From NCBI RefSeq assembly GCF_014534685.1, contig NZ_JACVVX010000005.1, positions 186,001 through 250,000 on the forward strand: a stretch of 64,000 nt of DNA, given 5' to 3'. Position numbers and translations under genes: made by a program. Positions 9,202-18,087 of this stretch are shown here, one piece after another. The DNA is from Oryzicola mucosus (lineage in GTDB: Bacteria; Pseudomonadota; Alphaproteobacteria; Rhizobiales; Rhizobiaceae). The notes beneath the pieces were generated by a model. The model was not told the DNA's origin. It ran no database searches and saw only the letters and a list, made by a program, of their open reading frames with translations. Every line of letters starts with the position of its first letter. Within the stretch, counting starts at the first letter, position 1.

Positions 9202-10032
9202 CTACTGGTCGCATGTCTCGCCGGCGGGCGGGTTGTCGAAAACGGTCAGGTTGACCAGTTTGCCGGTGATGGAGAAATCGCCATAGTCCATCGTCATATC
9301 GCGGGTCAGGCCGTTCTCATGCAGCTTGAAGCTGATGCGATAGGTCGGAACTTCCTCGCCGCCCTCGCCTTCCGGATTGAAGTAGGCGATATCGACCGGC
9401 CAATACTTGTCCTTGGACAGGCCGGCCAGGGCTGAAACCTCCGGGTCGGAGCTCGCCGTTTCGGCTTTCTTACCCACGATCACCGTCGTCGTCATGATCT
9501 TGTCGGCATCTTCCGAGCCATCGAACAGCGTCGTCTCGTAGAAGGTCTCGCCCTTCTCCGCATTGTCGATGAGTTCAACCAGGTGCTGCGTCGGAAACTG
9601 CGTCGCCGCCAAATCCAGTTTCTCGGTCTCGGGTTTGTCGATGGACACTTTGAGACCGTTACCCTCGCTCGTCGCGGTCCCCTTCACTTCACGTTCGAGC
9701 TGCTGGTCGACGAAGGATTTCGTGGCGAAGGAGAAGGATTTGCCGCCGGCTTCCTCGAAGGTCGTCGTCTGCTGGTCGGTGACCCGAGACGATTCGCCAT
9801 TTTCGATGTTGGTGACGAAGCGGAATTTGACGGTATAGCCCTCGCAGGCCGAGCCGTTGAATTCATAGACCATGCGGCCGCTCAGCGACGTGATTCCCGA
9901 CCGGTCAGAGGCTTCATCGAGCGCTACGTCATAAACCGCGCGGTGCGGGACGAGCACCGGCGTGGCCGACGCGTAGCCGACTGCGGATGCCGATGAGGCC
10001 AGGGCGAGAACTGCTAGGCGCACAACGCGCAT
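9202..10032 (-). CDS. EipB-like cell envelope integrity protein (DUF1849)
   Basis: Periplasmic protein of the DUF1849/EipB family, known in Brucella as a beta-spiral protein needed for envelope integrity. The 276-residue form starts at ATG 10032 (MRVVRLAVLALASSASAVGYASA), giving a clean signal peptide and a GGAG site; the longer 317-codon frame has a non-signal N-terminus. Two cysteines, in GSACEGY and near the C-terminus in GETCDQ, match the disulfide pair reported for the family. Likely exported; partner proteins cannot be inferred here. Confidence 0.85.
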   Translation of the reverse strand: MRVVRLAVLALASSASAVGYASATPVLVPHRAVYDVALDEASDRSGITSLSGRMVYEFNGSACEGYTVKFRFVTNIENGESSRVTDQQTTTFEEAGGKSFSFATKSFVDQQLEREVKGTATSEGNGLKVSIDKPETEKLDLAATQFPTQHLVELIDNAEKGETFYETTLFDGSEDADKIMTTTVIVGKKAETASSDPEVSALAGLSKDKYWPVDIAYFNPEGEGGEEVPTYRISFKLHENGLTRDMTMDYGDFSITGKLVNLTVFDNPPAGETCDQ

Positions 10033-10180
10033 GGGGATGCTCCGGACGTTTGGCCGGTCAGGCCGCTTGAAATGATGGTCCACGTTAAAAAAAGTCATGG
10101 CGGAAGCGAGGCAAACATAGCAGTTTCGACACTGCGTTCGCCTTCGCAGACGCACACTACGTCGAAACTAGGAAAAGATC

Positions 10181-10645
10181 ATGAGCGACACAATCGAAAA
10201 GCGGCTTGCCGGGCTCGGCGTTACCTTGCCTGTCGCAGCAGCACCGGCGGCCAATTACGTGCCGTTCATGCAGAGCGGTTCGCTGCTGTTCACCGCCGGC
10301 CAGCTTCCGCTCAAGGATGGCAAGCTGCTCGCGACCGGTCTTCTCGGCCAAGATGTCGACGTGGCTGCCGGACAGGAAGCTGCCAGGCAATGTGCGATCA
10401 ACATTCTGGCGCAGGCGAAAGCGGCGCTCGGCGATCTCGAGAAAATCGTGCGTCTCGTGAAGATAACGGTTTTCGTGGCTTCGGCACCCGGCTTTACCGA
10501 GCAACACCTTGTCGCCAATGGCGCCTCCGATTTCCTGGTTGCCGCCCTGGGCGATGTTGGCAAGCATGCACGCGCTGCGGTCGGCGTCGCCTCGCTGCCT
10601 TTGAACGCCGCCGTCGAGATCGAAGCCATTTTCGAGACCGAGTAA
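10181..10645 (+). CDS. RidA family protein
   Basis: YjgF/YER057c/UK114-family protein of 154 residues. Family members hydrolyse reactive enamine/imine intermediates formed by PLP enzymes. Typical elements are SGSLLFTAGQLPLKDGKL and the C-terminal AAVGVASLPLNAAVEIEAIFE, which includes the region of the usual conserved Arg; here that position reads VGVASLPLNA, so it belongs to a divergent RidA subgroup and deaminase activity is not certain. It is four bases from the downstream glycerophosphodiesterase and divergent from the eipB-like gene. Confidence 0.85.
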   Translation: MSDTIEKRLAGLGVTLPVAAAPAANYVPFMQSGSLLFTAGQLPLKDGKLLATGLLGQDVDVAAGQEAARQCAINILAQAKAALGDLEKIVRLVKITVFVASAPGFTEQHLVANGASDFLVAALGDVGKHARAAVGVASLPLNAAVEIEAIFETE

Positions 10646-10649
10646 CGCC

Positions 10650-11381
10650 ATGACCCCCGCTCCCTCCTGGCTGACCGCGCGGCCCATCGCCCATCGCGGC
10701 TATCACGACCTCAACAAGACGCGGTGGGAAAACACGCTGTCGGCCTTCTCCGCCGCCGTGGACAACAACTTCGCCATCGAGTGCGACGTCCACCTCTCGT
10801 CGGACGGTGTGCCAGTGGTGTTCCACGATGACGATCTGAAGCGCCTTGCCGGCGTCGAAGGCTATGTCTGGCAGCGCACCGCGGCGGAAATGGGTGCATT
10901 GCGCATCGGCGGCACCGATGACCACGCCCCCACGCTCGACGAAATGCTCGCCTTCGTGTCTGGCCGCGTCCCGTTGGTCATCGAACTCAAGGGCACTCCC
11001 GGCAAGGATGACGGGCTGGTGGCTGCGGTGGGCGAAAGACTGGCGCGCTATGACGGACCGGCCGCCATCATGTCCTTCGATCATTGGCTGATCCGCGATT
11101 TCGCCAGCAAGGCGCCCGGCATTCCCGCCGGTCTGACGGCATGGGGCGACAAGAACCATGAGTTGGAAGCGCATTTTTCCATGCTGGCGCACGGGATCTC
11201 GTTCGTCTCCTATGGCGTGGTGCACCTTCCCAACCGCTTCGTCTCCTTCGTGCGCGACAAGCTCTCTATGCCGGTGATCACCTGGACGGTGCGAGATCAC
11301 GCGGCGGTCAGAACGACCTTCGACTATGCCGACCAGATGACGTTCGAGGGATTCGATCCCGATTCCGCACCGACCGCCTGA
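10650..11381 (+). CDS. Glycerophosphodiester phosphodiesterase
   Basis: Hydrolyses glycerophosphodiesters to glycerol-3-phosphate and an alcohol. The 243-residue cytoplasmic-type protein (no signal peptide) has the GDPD motifs in order: IAHRGYHD at about 13-20, ENTLSAF, IECDVHLSSDG and FHDDDLKRL, then the late motifs MTFEGFDPD near the C-terminus. UgpQ-like. It is tightly spaced between the RidA gene and the next gene, suggesting one transcript. Confidence 0.92.
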   Translation: MTPAPSWLTARPIAHRGYHDLNKTRWENTLSAFSAAVDNNFAIECDVHLSSDGVPVVFHDDDLKRLAGVEGYVWQRTAAEMGALRIGGTDDHAPTLDEMLAFVSGRVPLVIELKGTPGKDDGLVAAVGERLARYDGPAAIMSFDHWLIRDFASKAPGIPAGLTAWGDKNHELEAHFSMLAHGISFVSYGVVHLPNRFVSFVRDKLSMPVITWTVRDHAAVRTTFDYADQMTFEGFDPDSAPTA

Positions 11382-11423
11382 TGGGTGCTTGTATCGCCAC
11401 AGTCTGAGGCTAGATATTCGGCT

Positions 11424-12656
11424 ATGGCAAAACGCATGGACGATGACGGAGCGGGCGAGGAATTTACGATCCGCGTCGTCTCCGGTATGGATAATTTCGG
11501 GAGCGACGAATGGAAATCGCTTTCCGGAACTTCTAAAGCCAATTTAGCAATTCCGTATAACCCGTTCGTTTCGCACGAGTTTCTGTCGATTGTAGAAGAA
11601 TCGGGTTGCGCATCGTCGAAGTCAGGTTGGCAGCCGCAGCACCTTCGTCTGGAAGACAGCCGAGGACGTCTTTTGGGCGCCGCCTTCTGTTATGCGAAGT
11701 CGCACAGCCAGGGCGAGTATGTCTTCGACCATGGCTGGGCCGATGCCTTCGAACGGGCCGGCGGCCGATATTATCCCAAGTTGCAATGCGCCGTGCCGTT
11801 CACGCCGGCGACCGGGCCGCGCCTGCTGGTCGCGCAAGGCATGGATAGAGCTTCCGTGCAGGCAGCGCTCGCGCAAGGGCTTGCCACCTTGACGGACCGG
11901 CTGAGCCTGTCTTCGGCCCATGTGACCTTTGCGACCCTGGAAGAGGCCGAGGTGCTCGAGCAATGCGGCTATCTGCACCGCAACGATCAGCAATTTCATT
12001 TCTTCAACGAGGGCTTTTCAAGCTACGAGGATTTCCTCGACACGCTCGCCTCACGCAAGCGCAAGAACCTGCGCAAGGAGCGCCGCGAAGCGCTTGAGCC
12101 CGGCATCTCCATCGAATGGCTGACGGGCAAGGATCTGACCGAGCGTGTCTGGGACGATTTCTACGCCTTCTACATGGACACGGGCGCACGCAAGTGGGGC
12201 CGGCCCTATCTCAACCGAACCTTCTTCTCACTGATCGGCGAACGCATGGCCGACGACACGCTGCTGGTCATGGCCAAGCGCAACGGGCGCTACATCGCCG
12301 GCGCCATCAATTTCATCGGCTCGGACACGCTGTACGGTCGCAACTGGGGCTGTATCGAAGATCACCCCTTCCTGCATTTCGAGGTCTGCTACCATCAGGC
12401 CATCGACTTCGCCATCGACCGAAAGCTTAAGGTGGTGGAGGCCGGGGCGCAGGGGGAACACAAGCTGGCGCGCGGCTATCGGCCGGTAACCACCCATTCG
12501 GCGCACTACATCTCCCATCCCGGTCTGCGGCACGCCATCGACGACTATCTGCGCCGCGAGCGCCTTGAGGTCGCGCGCGCGGCCGAGTATCTCGAAGAGC
12601 ATGGCCCCTTCCGCAAGGGAGAGAGAACCGACGCCGACGCCCGCGACGACGATTGA
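11424..12656 (+). CDS. Peptidogalycan biosysnthesis/FemAB-like GNAT-fold protein (DUF482)
   Basis: A 410-residue protein resembling the DUF482 family (PF04339), which has a FemAB-like acyltransferase fold. Recognised elements are NPFVSHEFLSIVEESG, YVFDHGWADAFERAG, FLDTLASRKRKNLRKER, GRNWGC and QGEHKLARGY. I chose ATG 11424 (MAKRMDDDG); a GTG at 11385 gives 13 more codons and is four bases after the previous stop, so it cannot be excluded. It may transfer amino-acyl or related groups, but no substrate is known; fatty-acid or cell-wall roles proposed for relatives are not shown here. Confidence 0.85.
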   Translation: MAKRMDDDGAGEEFTIRVVSGMDNFGSDEWKSLSGTSKANLAIPYNPFVSHEFLSIVEESGCASSKSGWQPQHLRLEDSRGRLLGAAFCYAKSHSQGEYVFDHGWADAFERAGGRYYPKLQCAVPFTPATGPRLLVAQGMDRASVQAALAQGLATLTDRLSLSSAHVTFATLEEAEVLEQCGYLHRNDQQFHFFNEGFSSYEDFLDTLASRKRKNLRKERREALEPGISIEWLTGKDLTERVWDDFYAFYMDTGARKWGRPYLNRTFFSLIGERMADDTLLVMAKRNGRYIAGAINFIGSDTLYGRNWGCIEDHPFLHFEVCYHQAIDFAIDRKLKVVEAGAQGEHKLARGYRPVTTHSAHYISHPGLRHAIDDYLRRERLEVARAAEYLEEHGPFRKGERTDADARDDD

Positions 12657-12723
12657 CCGGCACGTCGAGCGACATGCACAATTGCCCAACACGATTCATT
12701 GCCCACGAAATCCGGGGACCGAT

Positions 12724-13146
12724 ATGGCAGACTACGATCAGAACAATGTTTTCGCCAAAATCCTGCGCGGCGAACTGCCTGCCCACAAACTCTACGAAGA
12801 TGACGACACATTCGTTCTGATGGACATCATGCCGCGCGGCGACGGCCATTGCCTGGTCCTGCCCAAGAAGCCGTCACGCAACCTGCTGGATGTCGACGCC
12901 GACAGTCTGGCGGCGGTGGCGCGAACCACGCAGAAAATGGCGATTGCGGTGAAATCGGCCTTTTCGGCCGATGGCGTGACCGTCCAACAGTTCAACGAGA
13001 CGGCAGGCGGCCAGGTCGTGTTCCACCTGCATGTGCATGTGATCCCCCGCTTTGAAGGCGTCTCGCTCAAGCCGCATACCGGCCAGATGGAAAAGCCGGA
13101 CATTCTGGCGGCGAATGCCGAGAAGATCAGGGCTGCTTTGGGTTAG
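12724..13146 (+). CDS. HIT family hydrolase
   Basis: Histidine-triad nucleotide-binding protein, HinT-like, which hydrolyses AMP conjugates such as AMP-lysine. The 140-residue protein begins MADYDQNNVFAKILRGELPA (ATG 12724, GGGGA upstream) and carries the triad FHLHVHVIPRF at about 99-109. It overlaps the end of the convergent azlD by four bases. The in-frame codons upstream of 12724 are low-complexity and shadow the previous gene, so the shorter form is preferred. Confidence 0.93.
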   Translation: MADYDQNNVFAKILRGELPAHKLYEDDDTFVLMDIMPRGDGHCLVLPKKPSRNLLDVDADSLAAVARTTQKMAIAVKSAFSADGVTVQQFNETAGGQVVFHLHVHVIPRFEGVSLKPHTGQMEKPDILAANAEKIRAALG

Positions 13147-13493
13147 AAACCCAGGACTATACCGATTTCGAGCACGCCTATTGCCACCGCGATCCCCAAC
13201 AGCACGTGGCGGCCCAACCCCAGAAAGGCGGCAAAACCGGATGCCATGGCGGCCAGTCGCAGGAGCAGGCCGGTGTTGGCCAGTTCTCCGCTTGGAAAGA
13301 CGACGAGATTGCCGATGACGGCGGCGACCAATGCGGTGGCTACACAGCGCACCAGCACCAGAGCATCCGATTCGTCGGAAATCCGGCCGCCGAAATAAAC
13401 GCCGAGAAAGCGCCATGTGTCGGTCGCGAGCCAGCCGCCGACAAGGATGAACAGGAACGGCCACCACCAGGCATCAATGGACTGGAATGTCAC
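13143..13493 (-). CDS. azlD: AzlD family branched-chain amino acid transport protein
   Basis: Small membrane partner of AzlC in the LIV-E-type exporter family. The 116-residue protein has four hydrophobic segments, with ending ALVAAVIGNLVVFPSGEL and LGRHVLLGIAVAIGVLEIG. It overlaps azlC by four bases (start inside the azlC stop), so the two are translationally coupled, as in most azlCD pairs. Its end overlaps the HIT gene. Confidence 0.88.
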   Translation of the reverse strand: MTFQSIDAWWWPFLFILVGGWLATDTWRFLGVYFGGRISDESDALVLVRCVATALVAAVIGNLVVFPSGELANTGLLLRLAAMASGFAAFLGLGRHVLLGIAVAIGVLEIGIVLGF

Positions 13494-14236
13494 GCGGCGG
13501 CCCTCGCCTGTCTCTTGCGATGAAACAGATAGGCGATGCCGCCGCCGACGGTCCCGGCGATCAACAGATCAAAGCCTGGAACGACCAGATGCAACAACGG
13601 TCCCAGCACGATGCCGACGACCATCGCGACATGGCTCGCCCGTTCGCGTGCCGAGCCCCACAGCGACAAAAGGAAATAGATCGGCGTGATCAGGAACAGT
13701 GCGGCTGCGACCGCCGGCGGCAATTCATCGGCCACGGCGTAGACGACAGCGACGACGCCCATATTGACGACCACCAGCGTCCAGCCGAGCCCGCCATAGA
13801 ACACAGTGCGCATGTCGCGCGGAACGCGCCTGAACCGCTCCATGGCGAGCACCCAGGACGTCACCGCGACGCAGTGGGATAGCAGATAGAGCACCCAGGA
13901 GCGCGTTTTCGGCGTCCGCATCTCCGGCACAAGGGCTACGACCATCGGCATCAGCCTGACGGACGACAATGCCACGGCGAAGGCCGCGGCCGGCAGCGAC
14001 GCACCAGCGACGATGTTGCCGATCAGAACGACATTGGCGGGCAGCGCCCAGACCGTCCCCACCATGAACACGGCTTGCAACAGGCTGATGCCGGATTCTT
14101 TCGCCAGCCCACCAAAACCGATGAAGGCGCTGCTGAGGATCAGGCCCGGCACGGAGAAGGCCGTGGCCATACCGCGCAGGAGCCAATACAGGGAACGCCG
14201 GCCGGAGCCTGCTTTATCGTCTGAAGTCTCGGACAT
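13490..14236 (-). CDS. azlC: AzlC family branched-chain amino acid exporter
   Basis: Multi-pass inner-membrane protein (248 residues) of the AzlC family, associated with export of branched-chain amino acids or analogues. Typical segments are SSAFIGFGGLAKESGISLLQAVFM and LPAAAFAVALSSVRLMPMVV (the conserved NxRxxP/SVRLMPM region). It heads an azlC-azlD operon read on the minus strand. The substrate is inferred from family only. Confidence 0.9.
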   Translation of the reverse strand: MSETSDDKAGSGRRSLYWLLRGMATAFSVPGLILSSAFIGFGGLAKESGISLLQAVFMVGTVWALPANVVLIGNIVAGASLPAAAFAVALSSVRLMPMVVALVPEMRTPKTRSWVLYLLSHCVAVTSWVLAMERFRRVPRDMRTVFYGGLGWTLVVVNMGVVAVVYAVADELPPAVAAALFLITPIYFLLSLWGSARERASHVAMVVGIVLGPLLHLVVPGFDLLIAGTVGGGIAYLFHRKRQARAAA

Positions 14237-14335
14237 AGCAGCCGATTACCACAAGGTGCGGGACGTAGCGACGCGCAATCTGGCCGTCATTCCATGCCAG
14301 CCACGATCATCGCTTGCGCCACGCCATAAACGAAA

Positions 14336-14359
14336 ACGGGCCCGCTTTCGCAGGCCCGT
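14336..14359 (-). terminator. Rho-independent terminator after clpA
   Basis: Downstream of the clpA stop on the minus strand there is a stem of ACGGGCC pairing with GGCCCGT, followed on that strand by a TTTTC tract. It is in the right place to end the clpS-clpA transcript. The remainder of the azlC-clpA gap holds nothing else I recognise. Confidence 0.75.
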
Positions 14360-14381
14360 CTTTGCGCGTTTCCGGGCTCTA

Positions 14382-16862
14382 TCAGCCCTTGCGCGGAAGT
14401 TGCGGAACAAGGCTGCGCTTGCTTCCGCCTTCCTTGCCCTTGGGCTCGGTGGTCTTTCGCTTGGGCGTGGCGGCAGCTTTCTTGGCAACAGGCTTTTTCG
14501 CCTTTGCCTTGCGCGCCGCCGGCTTCACCGGTTCTTCCTTCTTCGGCTTGACCGGAGCCTCGTCGGCCAGCGACTCGAGCTTCAGGCCGGTATCGCCGGT
14601 CTCCTTCTTCTCGACGGTGACGCGCACCGTGCCGCCCTTCTTGAGCTTGCCGAAGAGCACCTCGTCGGCCAGCGGCTTCTTGATGTGCTCCTGGATGACC
14701 CGGCCCAGCGGACGCGCGCCCATGCGCTCGTCATAACCACGGTCGGCAAGCCAGGCGATGGCCTCGGGTGCGAGGTCGAAGGTTACGCCGCGTTCGGAAA
14801 GCTGCGCCTCCAGCTGCATCACGAACTTCTCGACCACCTGGTGGATGACCGGGATCGGCAACGAGCCGAACGGGATGATCGCGTCGAGACGGTTGCGGAA
14901 CTCCGGCGTGAACAGGCGGTTGATTGCCTCCACGTCGTCGCCTTCGCGCTTGGACGAGCCGAAGCCGATCGCCGCCCTCTGCATGTCGGACGCGCCCGCA
15001 TTCGTGGTCATGATCAGGATCACGTTGCGGAAGTCGATCTGCTTGCCGTTGTGGTCGGTCAGCTTGCCGTGGTCCATGACCTGCAACAGGATGTTGAACA
15101 GATCCGGATGCGCCTTTTCCACCTCATCGAGCAACAGCACGCAATGCGGATGCTGGTCGACGCCATCGGTCAACAGGCCGCCCTGGTCGAAGCCGACATA
15201 GCCGGGAGGCGCACCGATCAGACGGCTGACGGTGTGACGCTCCATATATTCCGACATGTCGAAGCGGATCAGCTCGACGCCGAGCGAAGCCGCGAGCTGC
15301 TTGGCAACCTCGGTCTTGCCGACGCCCGTCGGGCCGGAGAACAGGTAGGAGCCAATCGGCTTCTCCGGTTCACGAAGTCCGGCCCGCGCCAGCTTGATCG
15401 CAGCGGACAGCGCGGTGATCGCCGTATCCTGACCGTAAACGACGCGGCGCAGTTCCGTCTCGAGACCGGCCAGCACCTTCTCGTCGTCGGCGGAAACGGT
15501 CTTCGGCGGAATGCGCGCCATGGTGGCGATGGTGGCTTCGATCTCCTTGATGCCGATCGTCTTCTTGCGCTTGCCTTCCGGCAACAGCATCTGCGACGCA
15601 CCGGTTTCGTCGATCACGTCGATCGCCTTGTCCGGGAGCTTGCGGTCATTGATGTAGCGTGCGGACAGTTCGACCGCCGCCTTGATGGCATCGGGCGTGA
15701 ACTTCACCTTGTGGAAGTCTTCATAATAAGGCCGCAGACCCATCATGATCTCGACCGCATCGTCGATGGAAGGCTCGTTGACGTCGATCTTCTGGAAGCG
15801 ACGGACAAGCGCCCTGTCCTTTTCAAAGAACTGGCGGAACTCCTTGTAGGTGGTCGAGCCGATGCAGCGGATCGCACCCGACGACAGCGCCGGCTTGAGC
15901 AGGTTGGACGCATCCATCGCCCCGCCCGAGGTGGCGCCCGCGCCGATGACGGTGTGGATCTCATCGATGAACAGGACGGCGCCCGGATAATCCTCGAGCT
16001 CCTTGACGACCTGCTTCAGCCGTTCCTCGAAATCGCCGCGATAGCGCGTGCCTGCCAGCAGCGTGCCCATGTCGAGCGAGAAGATGGTGGCGTCCAGCAG
16101 GACTTCCGGGACATCGCCCTCCACGATCCGCTTGGCCAGGCCTTCGGCAATCGCCGTCTTGCCCACGCCGGGGTCGCCGACATAGAGCGGGTTGTTCTTC
16201 GAGCGCCTGCACAGCACCTGGATGGTGCGGTTGATCTCAGACTCGCGCCCGATCAGCGGATCGATCTTGCCGGTGCGCGCCTTGACGTTGAGGTTGACGC
16301 AGTAGGCCGTCAACGCGTCCTGCTGCTTCTTCTTGCCGCCATCCTCGCCATTAGCCTCGGGGCCGGCGCTGCCATTGCTTTCTTCCTCGGCGCCGCGCGG
16401 CGACCGGCTTTCGGAAGCGCCGGGGCGCTTGGCAATGCCATGGGAGATGTAGTTGACCGCGTCGTAACGGGTCATCTGCTGCTCCTGCAGGAAATAGGCG
16501 GCATGACTTTCGCGCTCGGCGAAGATCGCGACGAGCACATTGGCGCCGGACACTTCCTCGCGTCCGGAAGACTGCACATGGATCACCGCGCGCTGGATGA
16601 CGCGCTGGAAGCCGGCCGTGGGCTTGGAGTCCTCGTCATAGCCGGTGATCAGATTGTCGAGTTCCGTGTCGATATAGGTCAGGACGGTCTGGCGAAGCTC
16701 GTCCAGTTCGACGTTGCAGGCCCGCATGACGGCCGCGGCTTCCTGATCGTCGATCAGCGCGAGCAGAAGATGCTCGAGCGTCGCATATTCGTGATGACGC
16801 TCATTGGCGAACGTCAGCGCCTGGTGAAGCGCCTTTTCTAGGCCTTGGGAGAAAGCCGGCAT
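14382..16862 (-). CDS. clpA: ATP-dependent Clp protease ATP-binding subunit ClpA
   Basis: AAA+ unfoldase that feeds substrates to ClpP. The 826-residue protein has the Clp N-domain (about 1-140), the first Walker A GDPGVGKT near residue 230 with Walker [11 protein letters not shown], and the second Walker A GPTGVGKT near 505 with [13 protein letters not shown]. The usual length is about 750-780; here about 60 extra residues (767-826) form a Lys/Ala/Pro-rich histone-like tail. It is next to clpS, eight bases apart, and ends at a terminator. Confidence 0.97.
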   Translation of the reverse strand: MPAFSQGLEKALHQALTFANERHHEYATLEHLLLALIDDQEAAAVMRACNVELDELRQTVLTYIDTELDNLITGYDEDSKPTAGFQRVIQRAVIHVQSSGREEVSGANVLVAIFAERESHAAYFLQEQQMTRYDAVNYISHGIAKRPGASESRSPRGAEEESNGSAGPEANGEDGGKKKQQDALTAYCVNLNVKARTGKIDPLIGRESEINRTIQVLCRRSKNNPLYVGDPGVGKTAIAEGLAKRIVEGDVPEVLLDATIFSLDMGTLLAGTRYRGDFEERLKQVVKELEDYPGAVLFIDEIHTVIGAGATSGGAMDASNLLKPALSSGAIRCIGSTTYKEFRQFFEKDRALVRRFQKIDVNEPSIDDAVEIMMGLRPYYEDFHKVKFTPDAIKAAVELSARYINDRKLPDKAIDVIDETGASQMLLPEGKRKKTIGIKEIEATIATMARIPPKTVSADDEKVLAGLETELRRVVYGQDTAITALSAAIKLARAGLREPEKPIGSYLFSGPTGVGKTEVAKQLAASLGVELIRFDMSEYMERHTVSRLIGAPPGYVGFDQGGLLTDGVDQHPHCVLLLDEVEKAHPDLFNILLQVMDHGKLTDHNGKQIDFRNVILIMTTNAGASDMQRAAIGFGSSKREGDDVEAINRLFTPEFRNRLDAIIPFGSLPIPVIHQVVEKFVMQLEAQLSERGVTFDLAPEAIAWLADRGYDERMGARPLGRVIQEHIKKPLADEVLFGKLKKGGTVRVTVEKKETGDTGLKLESLADEAPVKPKKEEPVKPAARKAKAKKPVAKKAAATPKRKTTEPKGKEGGSKRSLVPQLPRKG

Positions 16863-16869
16863 TCGAACC

Positions 16870-17235
16870 TCACTTCTTCTCCATCACGCATTGCAGCGGA
16901 TGTTGATTTTGACGGGCGAAATCCATGACCTGGGACACTTTGGTCTCGGCCACTTCGAACGTGTAGATGCCGCATTCCCCAACACCGTGGTTGTGTACGT
17001 GCAGCATGATGCGTGTTGCGGCTTCACGGTCCTTCTGGAAAAAGCGTTCGAGTATGTGAATCACAAACTCCATGGGCGTGTAGTCGTCGTTAAGGATCAA
17101 GACGCGATAGAGGCTAGGTTTTTTCGTTTTGGTTTTGGTGCGCGTGATAACAGCCGTACCGCGACCCGGCCCGTTGTCCTTGTTGTCGCCGCCCTGCATT
17201 TTCGACATCTTCAAAGCGTGCCACCCGCCAGTCAC
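16870..17235 (-). CDS. clpS: ATP-dependent Clp protease adaptor ClpS
   Basis: Delivers N-end-rule substrates to ClpA. The 121-residue protein carries the conserved core [36 protein letters not shown] and the C-terminal [12 protein letters not shown] 17235 is chosen because it has a good GAGG site; internal ATGs at 17208 and 17199 give shorter proteins with weak sites, and either could be used. The N-terminal 35-40 residues are Gly/Asp/Lys-rich and probably disordered, as in other ClpS proteins. It is the first gene of clpS-clpA. Confidence 0.93.
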   Translation of the reverse strand: MTGGWHALKMSKMQGGDNKDNGPGRGTAVITRTKTKTKKPSLYRVLILNDDYTPMEFVIHILERFFQKDREAATRIMLHVHNHGVGECGIYTFEVAETKVSQVMDFARQNQHPLQCVMEKK

Positions 17236-17383
17236 TTAGCTTCACCTCTACGCCGCGTCTGGCGTCCTTCATCATGTAGGTGCCCAGCTTCGGATTTTAA
17301 GCCCTTCTGTCGCGGTGACAATACGGCGTGTGGCTAAGCCCCTTCCCGATTGTGTGTGCGGACGAAAAAAACATTCCGAAACG

Positions 17384-17422
17384 CAACAAACCCGACTGCG
17401 AGCGACGCAGCCGGGTTTGTTG
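17384..17422 (-). terminator. Rho-independent terminator after the phasin gene
   Basis: A long imperfect stem with CAACAAACCCG and CGGGTTTGTTG as outer arms lies about 45 bases after the phasin stop on the minus strand, followed after a short gap by a seven-base T run. It separates the phasin gene from clpS. Confidence 0.7.
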
Positions 17423-17466
17423 CCCGGATCGGTTCGATCCTGAGCACGTCGAAATCGGAATCCTGG

Positions 17467-17796
17467 CTATTTGGCCTTGGCAACGAACGACTCGAAGGGC
17501 TTGTAGGCTTCCTTGGCAAGGCTGGTGTAGAGCTCGCCGAATTTGCTCGCTTCAGCGACGAGGCTTTCATAGCTCTGCTTTATATAGTCGGACTGGATAG
17601 CGATGACGTTTTCAATGGATTTTGCCGTCGATAGCTTTTCGAAGGCGGCGGTGCCGGCCTCAAAACTCTTTTTCGTATAATCGCTCGCCTCGGTGGCAAT
17701 CGCCTGTGCCCCTTTGGAAAATGAGGTCAAGCTCATCATGCCGGTATCGACGAATTCTTTTCCGTATTTGCTGAAATCTTCATAAGTCTGGGACAT
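17467..17796 (-). CDS. Phasin family protein
   Basis: Small helical protein (109 residues from ATG 17796, with AGGA seven bases upstream) of the phasin 2 family, which coats polyhydroxyalkanoate granules. It contains the amphipathic repeats DTGMMSLTSFSKGAQAIATE and IAIQSDYIKQSYESLVAEAS, the latter typical of the family. The longer frame to 17853 begins with an unrelated Cys/Met-rich start and is not preferred. It stands as a single gene with its own terminator. The presence of PHA synthase elsewhere is expected but not visible. Confidence 0.88.
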   Translation of the reverse strand: MSQTYEDFSKYGKEFVDTGMMSLTSFSKGAQAIATEASDYTKKSFEAGTAAFEKLSTAKSIENVIAIQSDYIKQSYESLVAEASKFGELYTSLAKEAYKPFESFVAKAK

Positions 17797-17853
17797 ATCC
17801 GCATCCTTTGTTCCGCTACGGCCAAAAAGGTCAAAAAGCATTGTGCAACGCAT

Positions 17854-18087
17854 AAAAGACTATGGTGCGGCGCACAAACTGTCAATCTTTCGCCTCATTT
17901 CGATAACGGCTCGGCGCAGCGCCCCATGGTTAACCGCCTTTAACGAAAATTCGAATAAACCTTCGCCCAAATGGTGAACGCGCCGGTTACCATAAACGGA
18001 TTGGTAACGACGCATCCCTAAAGTCGGTCCCGATGAGGCAGGAACCTTTGCCGTCTCCGGGTCCAACAACAAAACAAGGGTGTAACG
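17854..18087. promoter_or_regulatory. Divergent promoter region between the phasin and D,D-carboxypeptidase genes
   Basis: This gap serves two divergent genes. It contains TTAA-N6-TTAA at about 17929-17942 (close to, but one base short of, the CtrA TTAA-N7-TTAA box) and an inverted repeat GTTACC (17986-17991) / GGTAAC (18003-18008). Regulatory function is inferred only. Confidence 0.35.

Noticed and set aside
14013-16841. Very long open frame on the plus strand opposite clpA
   Set aside because: It mirrors clpA codon structure, has biased Arg/Asp/Ala composition and no family features; clpA is unambiguous on the other strand.
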